19,872 bases of DNA. Origin: Actinobacteria bacterium UBA7422. Its GTDB lineage: Bacteria; Actinomycetota; Actinomycetes; S36-B12. The position numbers and the translations under genes are program-made. This document shows, piece after piece, positions 15,524 through 19,872 of this stretch. The notes beneath the pieces are model-generated. The model made no database searches. It worked only from the letters and a program-made list of their open reading frames with translations, and was not told the origin of the DNA. Every line of letters begins with the position of its first letter. Within the stretch, counting starts at the first letter, position 1. The DNA lies in NCBI GenBank assembly GCA_002469525.1, contig DKME01000066.1, positions 38,522 to 58,393 on the forward strand, read 5' to 3'.

Positions 15524-16186
15524 GTGCAGCAGGTTCCACAGGGTAAAAATGACGACTTTGGTAGCCATGTTGCAATTGGCGATTTCCAGTCTCAATGGGC
15601 CAACGACACGGGGGAGGCTGACCCTTTAGTTCGAGGCGCACTTGCCAGCAAAGATTTGTCAACCCTGATGCTGGCACTCGCCCCGTCACGGCTCTTCATT
15701 GCACTCGTTCCGGAAGTTTCTGGGGATCCAAGTGAGGGCGACAAGAATTCCGACATGAGTGTGGCTTGTTTGCGGGCAACAGACGGTCGGATGGGCCTCC
15801 TCTGTTTCACTGGAGTTGACACTCTCACGCGGTGGAATTCGAGGGCACGCCCAGTGCCACTCTCGGCGGCTGACGCTGCGGAAGCGGCACTCGATGAAAA
15901 AGCACAAGCAATTATTCTCGACCTAGGCAGTGCCCGTCCAAGAACTTTGACGCTGGCAGACATTGTGGTCTTATCGAACAAGGACCAAAGGAAGCGTGCC
16001 GTACAACTTGTTTCTGAACTCTTGGGTGAAGAGTCCGAAGGAGTGACATTCAATCTGCGCGTTGACGGCGTACTACAGATCAATTCTGTCGAGCGACTCA
16101 TTGCTCCAGTGCAAGCGATGGTTCAGACAAATGACGTTTTACATAGTCTTGTGCCTGAAGGAATTGCTATTTCCGCGATTGGATAA
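15524..16186 (+). CDS. SseB-family protein
   Basis: 220-residue soluble protein resembling the SseB-like proteins that actinobacteria carry upstream of the DUF1844 and infC genes. Typical features are an ADPLVRGALASKDLSTLMLAL helix near the start, a SRLFIALVPE strand, a Ser/Asp-rich linker, then CLRATDGRMGLLCFTGVDTL and LSAADAAEAALDEKAQAIIL. The function of the family is not established. The frame is open back to TTG 15473, but that start would run into the divergent MFS gene. GTG 15524 is supported by the TACAGT 6 nt upstream and by the family's usual beginning. Convergent with the DUF1844 gene. Confidence 0.75.
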   Translation: MQQVPQGKNDDFGSHVAIGDFQSQWANDTGEADPLVRGALASKDLSTLMLALAPSRLFIALVPEVSGDPSEGDKNSDMSVACLRATDGRMGLLCFTGVDTLTRWNSRARPVPLSAADAAEAALDEKAQAIILDLGSARPRTLTLADIVVLSNKDQRKRAVQLVSELLGEESEGVTFNLRVDGVLQINSVERLIAPVQAMVQTNDVLHSLVPEGIAISAIG

Positions 16187-16212
16187 GTGGAGAGTTCCCA
16201 TCAGGTGAATAG

Positions 16213-16602
16213 TCAGTAGACGGGTCCTGTCAAGGATTCCCCAGGACCCATACCCACTGGATCGGGGCTAATCGAGGCCTCTCGGAAGGCTCGTTGCAAA
16301 CTCTGAAGGCCGTCACGCAGTGGAGCAGCATGTACCGAACCCAAGTCCGGTGCTGAGGCGGTGACCAGGCCTGCCAGCGCTGTTATCAAAATCCTCGCCT
16401 CGGCTAGGTCTGATCCTTCGCCATCCTCTGCTAATCCGCAGGCAATCGCCGCCGCTGACATAAGATGCACCGAGACGGTCAAGACGACCTCAACGGCTGG
16501 GATCTCGGAAATATCAAGGGCAGCGGAATTCATTTCGTCCATACCTGTTACTGTGGCAGTCCTTGGATCGGGGTGAGAACCCAGGTCCCGCAAGCGGAGC
16601 AT
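16213..16602 (-). CDS. DUF1844 family protein
   Basis: 129-residue protein matching the small actinobacterial DUF1844 family that sits next to infC. The signature runs ISEIPAVEVVLTVSVHLMSA then AAIACGLAEDGE, DLAEARILITALAGLVTASA, PLRDGLQSLQRAFREASISP and GPGESLTGPVY. It is predicted alpha-helical and has no known biochemical role. ATG 16602 is the longest start (a stop codon lies upstream in frame), with GGTGGG a few bases upstream. ATG 16542 or 16533 are alternatives, since homology begins only around ISEIPAVEV. Divergent from infC and convergent with the sseB-like gene. Confidence 0.78.
   Translation of the reverse strand: MLRLRDLGSHPDPRTATVTGMDEMNSAALDISEIPAVEVVLTVSVHLMSAAAIACGLAEDGEGSDLAEARILITALAGLVTASAPDLGSVHAAPLRDGLQSLQRAFREASISPDPVGMGPGESLTGPVY
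16222..16249. repeat. 8-bp inverted repeat between convergent genes
   Basis: GGGTCCTG (16222-16229) and CAGGACCC (16242-16249) pair perfectly around a 12-nt loop. The repeat lies in the last codons of the DUF1844 gene, just past the sseB-like stop. No T-tract follows on either strand, so it is not a classical terminator. It might still stop or stabilise the 3' ends of the converging transcripts. Confidence 0.45.
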
Positions 16603-16625
16603 CGGTTCCCACCAAAAGATTTAGT

Positions 16626-16656
16626 TTGCGGCCACAATCACGGTCGGAAATAACAT
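16626..16656 (+). promoter_or_regulatory. Candidate promoter of the infC operon
   Basis: TTGCGG (16626-16631) and TAACAT (16651-16656) are separated by 19 bp and resemble -35 and -10 elements. Transcription would begin near 16663 and give a leader of about 140 nt before infC, covering all the hairpins described next. Position fits; boxes are imperfect. Confidence 0.35.
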
Positions 16657-16673
16657 CTCCTTGGTCAAAGTAC

Positions 16674-16718
16674 AGGCCTTCGGGCTTGGCACTTCGGGGT
16701 TTTCTTACCCTGCCGGTA
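16674..16718 (+). ncRNA. 5' part of structured infC leader (two hairpins)
   Basis: Hairpin 1: AGGCC-TTCG-GGCTT (16674-16687), a 5-bp stem (one G-U) capped by the very stable UUCG tetraloop. Hairpin 2: GGCA (16688-16691) with TGCC (16711-16714), enclosing GGGT (16697-16700) with ACCC (16707-16710). Both lie between the candidate promoter and the terminator-like stem. Cis-regulatory leader RNA is an inference. Confidence 0.45.
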
Positions 16719-16748
16719 CCTCCGTGCGCGCTGCGCCGGAGGTTTTTT
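16719..16748 (+). terminator. Intrinsic terminator / attenuator in the infC leader
   Basis: CCTCCG (16719-16724) pairs with CGGAGG (16737-16742). Above a one-base bulge the stem continues as GCGC/GCGC with a 3-nt loop, and TTTTTT (16743-16748) follows at once. This is a textbook intrinsic terminator placed 53 nt before the infC start and downstream of the only promoter-like site, which suggests attenuation. Alternatively it ends read-through from upstream, but the upstream neighbour gene is on the other strand. Confidence 0.7.
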
Positions 16749-16801
16749 GCGTGCAGGTGGGAAAAGTTCAATCGCATTGTTGTCAACTGATAGGAGGCGC
16801 C

Positions 16802-17383
16802 ATCAGCGTCGAACCAAGGATCAACGACCGGATCCGTGTCCCCGAAGTACGTCTTGTGGGGCCCGCGGGTGAACAGGTGGGGATTGTCAAAATAGAAGAT
16901 GCTCTCCGCTTGGCGCTTGATGCAGATCTAGACCTTGTTGAGGTTGCTCCAACGTCGAAGCCCCCCGTGTGCAAGATAATGGACTTTGGCAAGTTTAAAT
17001 ACGAAGCAGCCCTCAAGGACCGTGAATCGCGCAAGAACCAGTCGCATACCGTGATCAAGGAAATGAAACTTCGACCCAAAATTGATTCACATGACTATGA
17101 GACCAAAAAGGGTCACGTCATGCGATTCCTCAAAGGTGGAGACAAGGTCAAAATCACGATTATGTTCCGTGGACGCGAGCAAAGCCGGCCTGAACTTGGA
17201 ATCAAGTTACTTGGCCGCCTCGCCGAAGACGTCGCTGAAATTGGATTCGTAGAGGCTGCTCCCAAGCAAGATGGGCGAAATATGCTCATGGTGCTCGCAC
17301 CCCTTCGAAAAAAGCCGGAAACGAAGAAGCAGGAAAACATTCCTGACACAGACGAAGCTCCCGTTTCGCAGGAAACGGACTGA
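16802..17383 (+). CDS. infC: Translation initiation factor IF-3, with ATC start codon
   Basis: Binds the 30S subunit, prevents premature 50S joining and checks start codon and initiator tRNA. The actinobacterial N-terminus EPRINDRIRVPEVRLVGPAG is followed by LDLVEVAPTSKPPVCKIMDF (linker side) and the C-domain KLRPKIDSHDYETKKGHVMR, then FRGREQSRPELG. 193 residues with a charged, low-complexity tail. A perfect AGGAGG (16792-16797) lies 4 nt before ATC at 16802, and no ATG/GTG/TTG fits there. IF-3 genes commonly use rare AUU/AUC/AUA starts, which IF-3 itself discriminates against. GTG 16751 is in frame with GGAGG upstream but would add residues outside the family. First gene of infC-rpmI-rplT. 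Confidence 0.92.
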   Translation: MSVEPRINDRIRVPEVRLVGPAGEQVGIVKIEDALRLALDADLDLVEVAPTSKPPVCKIMDFGKFKYEAALKDRESRKNQSHTVIKEMKLRPKIDSHDYETKKGHVMRFLKGGDKVKITIMFRGREQSRPELGIKLLGRLAEDVAEIGFVEAAPKQDGRNMLMVLAPLRKKPETKKQENIPDTDEAPVSQETD

Positions 17384-17394
17384 AAGGAAAGATA

Positions 17395-17589
17395 ATGCCA
17401 AAGCAAAAGACACATAGTGGTGCCAAGAAGCGATTCAAGGTAACGGGTTCGGGAAAAATCATGCGTGAGCAAGCGAACCGACGCCACTTACTCGAAGTGA
17501 AGTCAAGTAAGCGCACCCGTCGACTAGCAGCAGATCTTGAAGTCGCCCCAGCTGATTTGAAGAACGTCAAGAAGCTTCTTGGCCGCTAG
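17395..17589 (+). CDS. rpmI: Ribosomal protein bL35
   Basis: 64-residue basic 50S protein, full length. It begins PKQKTHSGAKKRFKVTGSGK, continues RRHLLEVKSSKRTRRL and ends KNVKKLLGR. ATG 11 bp after infC with AAGGAAAG upstream as the ribosome-binding site. Invariant infC-rpmI-rplT context. Confidence 0.97.
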   Translation: MPKQKTHSGAKKRFKVTGSGKIMREQANRRHLLEVKSSKRTRRLAADLEVAPADLKNVKKLLGR

Positions 17590-17602
17590 TTCACTAGCCA
17601 CA

Positions 17603-17638
17603 TTGTTACCCCTTTCCTAGCTAATAAATAAGTACACT
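17603..17638 (+). promoter_or_regulatory. AT-rich rpmI-rplT spacer with possible promoter
   Basis: The 74-bp gap is long for this operon and AT-rich. TTGTTA (17603-17608) with TAAATA (17625-17630) at 16 bp spacing resembles a promoter, and TACACT (17633-17638) is a second TANNNT. A separate rplT promoter would uncouple L20 from the infC attenuator. CAGGAG just before rplT is its ribosome-binding site. Confidence 0.3.
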
Positions 17639-17663
17639 TAACTAACGAACATCAGGAGAAGTC

Positions 17664-18032
17664 ATGGCACGCGTCAAGCGTTCAGTAAATGCGCATAAGA
17701 AACGTCGGGAAATGCTCGAGCGCGCCTCCGGCTATCGTGGACAACGTTCACGGTTGTATCGCAAGGCCAAAGAGCAAGTTACCCATTCCATGGTTTACGC
17801 ATACGGAGACCGTCGTAAGCGTAAGGGCGACTTCCGCAGGCTGTGGATACAAAGAATTAACGCCGCTGCCCGCGCTAACGACATGACATACAACCGATTC
17901 ATTCAGGGTCTTAAGGCTGCTGACATCGAAGTGGACCGTCGTATGCTCGCTGAACTTGCGGTGAACGACGAAGCAGCTTTCGTTGCATTGGTTGACATTG
18001 CGCGCGCCGCGGTCCCAACACAGAGCGCCTAA
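17664..18032 (+). CDS. rplT: Ribosomal protein bL20
   Basis: 122-residue 50S assembly protein. The long basic N-terminal tail, ARVKRSVNAHKKRREMLERA followed by SGYRGQRSRLYRKAKEQ, threads into 23S rRNA. The globular part includes RRKRKGDFRRLWIQRINAAA and NRFIQGLKAADIEVDRRMLA. Good CAGGAG ribosome-binding site. In other phyla L20 represses the infC operon through its leader, which is relevant to the structured leader here. The stop is followed directly by the TTG of the next gene. Confidence 0.97.
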   Translation: MARVKRSVNAHKKRREMLERASGYRGQRSRLYRKAKEQVTHSMVYAYGDRRKRKGDFRRLWIQRINAAARANDMTYNRFIQGLKAADIEVDRRMLAELAVNDEAAFVALVDIARAAVPTQSA

Positions 18033-18782
18033 TTGCGCACCATAACCTCGCGTAAGTCTGAACGCGTAAAAGAGTTAACGAAGCTTCACAAAAAGTCGGC
18101 CCGATACGCGGCTGGGCACTTCCTTGCCGAAGGCCCCGCCGTAGTTTCGATGGCCTCGAGCACTCAGATTGAGGAGTTGTTCCTCACCGAAGAGTTCCTG
18201 GAAGAGTTCGAGAGTTTCGATATCCCGACAACGCTTGTGTCCGCTGAGGTTATGAGCGAATTGTGCGAGTCAGAGGCACCGCGGGGAGTTTTGGCTTTAT
18301 GCCCCCTTCCCACGTCTGATTGCAGTGAAATTCTGTCGCGGCCCGGTCAGGTGATAGTCCTTGATTCACTGTCTGATCCGGGCAATATGGGAACCATTAT
18401 TCGAACTGCCCACGCGGCTGGCGCGGCTGGCATCCTTACATTCGGCTCCTGCGTGGATCCGTTGAATTCAAAAGTCGTTCGCAGTAGCGCCGGGTCGCTT
18501 TTTCACGTGCCTATTGCACAGCTAGCGGGACCGGAAGTTCTTCCGCGTGATCGCGCTGTTTTTGTGTTGACGGGCCATGCTGATATGGAATTAGGCCCCC
18601 AGACCATCTCGGGAACTGACAAGCCGATTTGGGTAATTGGCTCGGAGGCCCATGGCATCAGCGACACGTGGGTTTCCGGGAAGTGGAACTTCACGCAGAT
18701 GCGTATTCCTATGGCAGCGGGAGTCGAGTCATTAAACGCGGCTGTCAGTGCGGCCCTGTGTCTGTATTCGCAAGTGATTTAG
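18033..18782 (+). CDS. TrmH/SpoU-family RNA 2'-O-ribose methyltransferase
   Basis: 249-residue SPOUT methylase using SAM to methylate a ribose in rRNA or tRNA. The N-terminal substrate-binding domain spans about 1-100 (RYAAGHFLAEGPAVV). The trefoil-knot motifs are D115-PGNMGTIIRTAHAAG with the catalytic Arg124, VIGSEAHGIS (201-210) and IPMAAGVESLNAAVSAAL (225-242). Position after rplT is typical of the actinobacterial TsnR-like rRNA methylase, but the target nucleotide cannot be read from sequence. The TTG start touches the rplT TAA with no Shine-Dalgarno, so translation depends on reinitiation. pheST, which usually follows, is absent. Confidence 0.85.
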   Translation: MRTITSRKSERVKELTKLHKKSARYAAGHFLAEGPAVVSMASSTQIEELFLTEEFLEEFESFDIPTTLVSAEVMSELCESEAPRGVLALCPLPTSDCSEILSRPGQVIVLDSLSDPGNMGTIIRTAHAAGAAGILTFGSCVDPLNSKVVRSSAGSLFHVPIAQLAGPEVLPRDRAVFVLTGHADMELGPQTISGTDKPIWVIGSEAHGISDTWVSGKWNFTQMRIPMAAGVESLNAAVSAALCLYSQVI

Positions 18783-18791
18783 TCGGTAAAC

Positions 18792-18808
18792 GGCAGGAAT
18801 ATCCTGTC
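18792..18808 (+). repeat. Hairpin after the rRNA methylase gene
   Basis: GGCAGGA (18792-18798) pairs with TCCTGTC (18802-18808), 7 bp with one G-U, around an ATA loop. It could mark the 3' end of the infC operon, but no T-tract follows, so it is not a clear intrinsic terminator. Confidence 0.4.
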
Positions 18809-18831
18809 AAACACGCACGTGGGAATCTGTT

Positions 18832-18841
18832 TTGACGTCAA
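18832..18841. promoter_or_regulatory. Palindrome TTGACGTCAA upstream of the gene at 18862
   Basis: A perfect 10-bp palindrome that also contains a consensus-like -35 (TTGACG). It lies 8 bp before the CAAAAT -10 candidate (18850-18855), so a dimeric regulator bound here would touch the promoter. Operator function is inference. Confidence 0.35.
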
Positions 18842-18849
18842 CGTAGTGC

Positions 18850-18855
18850 CAAAAT
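18850..18855 (+). promoter_or_regulatory. Candidate leaderless-promoter -10 (CAAAAT) for the gene at 18862
   Basis: CAAAAT ends exactly 6 nt before ATG 18862. The first base departs from TANNNT. No Shine-Dalgarno precedes the ATG. Confidence 0.35.
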
Positions 18856-18861
18856 AGCGCC

Positions 18862-19644
18862 ATGACCTATGTGAAACTTCCGGTGTTGGACGAATCCGGT
18901 TACGCAATTGTTGATTCATACGATCAAAACGCAGATCCCCGCGAATGGGAGAATTTGGTCTACGTTGATTGGAAGTCCTCAGGAGACACCAGATTTGCGC
19001 CGCTTGCCAGTGCATACGGCGACATGGAATGTGACGGTTTCTGGAATCACACCCCGGCCAAAACCGACAAGGACGGTGTCTGGGTCCAGGAAAATATTGA
19101 TATTGCCCCAATTCTGACCGGCCGTGCTCACGAAGTCGGGGCAAACGTTGGTCGTTGTCGGGTGATCGAACTGCAACCGAATACCTACGCAGACGCGATC
19201 TACAATTTGCATCGGGACGACAACAACCGGCTCAACCCAGAGGGAACAGGTTGGATTGTTCGTTCCTTTTATAACCTGACCGACAACCCTGATTCGGTCA
19301 TGATCCTGCGTGAAGATCGCGATGATCCTTCAACAGAAACGCGTGTGCCATTGCCGGCGGGTGCACAAGTCGTTATTGATACCCAACGTCTTTACCATGC
19401 GGTCTGGCATGCGGGTACTGAACCGCGGTATTGCCTCATTACTTCCTATGAATCCGGGCCAGAACTTGACACGTGGATTTCTGCCCGGAACCCGCGCACC
19501 AGATGCCAGTCCCCACATCTTGATCCACAGATAATTCTGGAAGGAAATGAGTCAGCGCGCAACAAGCGGGCAGCCCGCGAAGCAGCGAGTGCGAAGAGTA
19601 ACTCCGTGGATACAACCGGCATGGAAGTGCTATCTGAGGCTTAG
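18862..19644 (+). CDS. Putative double-stranded beta-helix Fe(II)/2-oxoglutarate-type oxygenase, function unknown
   Basis: 260-residue soluble protein that I do not recognise by name. The part from about 95 to 200 looks like a jelly-roll oxygenase. H117-R-D119 gives an HxD metal motif, a hydrophobic strand and a PLPAGAQVVIDT turn follow, then H179-AVW with R189 ten residues later (RYCLITSYESGPEL). The H-x-V-W-x7-R pattern is like the distal His and 2-oxoglutarate Arg of aspartyl/asparaginyl beta-hydroxylases. The C-terminal ~35 residues are Ala/Ser/Lys-rich and probably disordered. The gene stands alone between the infC operon and cysD. Substrate unknown; a non-catalytic cupin-like role is possible. 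Confidence 0.55.
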   Translation: MTYVKLPVLDESGYAIVDSYDQNADPREWENLVYVDWKSSGDTRFAPLASAYGDMECDGFWNHTPAKTDKDGVWVQENIDIAPILTGRAHEVGANVGRCRVIELQPNTYADAIYNLHRDDNNRLNPEGTGWIVRSFYNLTDNPDSVMILREDRDDPSTETRVPLPAGAQVVIDTQRLYHAVWHAGTEPRYCLITSYESGPELDTWISARNPRTRCQSPHLDPQIILEGNESARNKRAAREAASAKSNSVDTTGMEVLSEA

Positions 19645-19651
19645 TAAAGGG

Positions 19652-19711
19652 TAGGCTTAGGAGCAGACCCGTCACCAGCCCATCAAGAATTAATTTGTCA
19701 GGAGTCATCGA
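19652..19711 (+). promoter_or_regulatory. cysD upstream region
   Basis: TAGGCT (19652-19657), identical to the hisE hexamer, and TAATTT (19691-19696) are possible -10 elements. The first would give a leader of about 48 nt. AGGAG (19700-19704) is the ribosome-binding site, 7 nt before the cysD GTG. Confidence 0.3.
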
Positions 19712-19872
19712 GTGCCTCACGCTGTGCCCTATTCCGCAGTCCTCGACGAAATAGAGGCCGAAGCTATCCATATTTACCGCGAGACGGCGGCGGCCTTTCG
19801 TAATCCGGTCTTGCTCTACAGCATTGGGAAAGATTCCTCAGTCCTGCTGCACCTCGCAATAAAGGCGTTTTA
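19712..19872 (+). CDS. cysD: CysD, sulfate adenylyltransferase small subunit (N-terminal part; 3' end outside window)
   Basis: First 53 codons of the ATP sulfurylase subunit that adenylates sulfate to APS together with the GTPase CysN, opening assimilatory sulfate reduction. Recognised by EAEAIHIYRETAAAFRNPVL and LYSIGKDSSVLLHLAIKAF; SIGKDSS is the ATP-binding PP-loop of the family. GTG start with AGGAG at 7-nt spacing. The frame is open to the right edge, so the rest of the gene and probably cysN lie beyond. Confidence 0.93.
   Translation, partial: MPHAVPYSAVLDEIEAEAIHIYRETAAAFRNPVLLYSIGKDSSVLLHLAIKAF

Noticed and set aside
15592..16101. 169-codon minus-strand frame opposite the sseB-like gene
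   Set aside because: Serine-rich antisense shadow without recognisable motif or ribosome-binding site.
16661..16801. Open reading frame extending infC upstream by 47 codons, with GTG 16751 preceded by GGAGG
   Set aside because: It runs through the terminator-like hairpin and the Shine-Dalgarno, and has no resemblance to IF-3. The GGAGG before GTG 16751 is the terminator 3' arm.
1..19872. Defence island, prophage, insertion sequence, CRISPR array or biosynthetic cluster
   Set aside because: Nearly every open region is a recognisable housekeeping gene in ancestral order; no transposase, integrase, direct-repeat array or foreign-looking block was found.

Overview
The window is a stretch of chromosomal core genes from an actinobacterium, about half G+C by eye. 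No mobile element, CRISPR array, tRNA or rRNA gene is visible. The gene order pyrK-pyrD-pyrF-gmk-rpoZ-coaBC-metK-priA-def-fmt-rsmB-rpe-ribD-ribE-ribH-hisE-hisG, followed by sseB-like, DUF1844, infC, rpmI, rplT and an rRNA methylase gene, is the classic actinobacterial arrangement. Other actinobacterial signs are the degenerate helicase-less PriA, the HisE with Gln at the usual Asp position, and the divergent DUF1844 gene beside infC. Genes are packed tightly, overlapping by 1-4 bp or separated by tens of bp, which suggests a small streamlined genome. I do not assign a genus.

Layout. (1) 1-2067: end of pyrimidine synthesis (PyrK fragment, PyrD type 1B, PyrF). (2) 2064-7504: gmk, rpoZ, coaBC, metK and priA, linking GMP phosphorylation, RNA polymerase omega, CoA synthesis, SAM synthesis and replication restart. 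(3) 7534-11006: def, fmt, rsmB and rpe (N-formyl-Met metabolism, 16S rRNA m5C methylation, pentose phosphate pathway). (4) 11013-14293: riboflavin genes ribD, ribE and ribH, then histidine genes hisE and hisG. (5) 14290-15492, minus strand: a CynX-like MFS transporter. (6) 15524-18782: SseB-like protein, DUF1844 (minus strand), then infC-rpmI-rplT-rRNA methylase. (7) 18862-19644: a probable double-stranded beta-helix oxygenase of unknown function. (8) 19712 to the end: start of cysD (sulfate assimilation).

Regulatory signals are the least ordinary part. Five genes (def, rpe, ribE, hisE, sseB-like) carry a TANNNT hexamer ending exactly 6 nt before the start codon, the geometry of actinobacterial leaderless promoters. 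Two more (the MFS gene and the gene at 18862) carry a CANNNT variant at the same spacing. The infC operon is preceded by a structured leader with a strong intrinsic-terminator-like hairpin. The CCTCC in its 5' arm could instead pair with the infC Shine-Dalgarno sequence, and infC itself seems to start at ATC. Half of the genes whose start is in the window start with GTG, TTG or ATC.

Compared with the usual actinobacterial order, mihF (between pyrF and gmk), ribBA (between ribE and ribH) and pheST (after the rRNA methylase) are not at their expected places.
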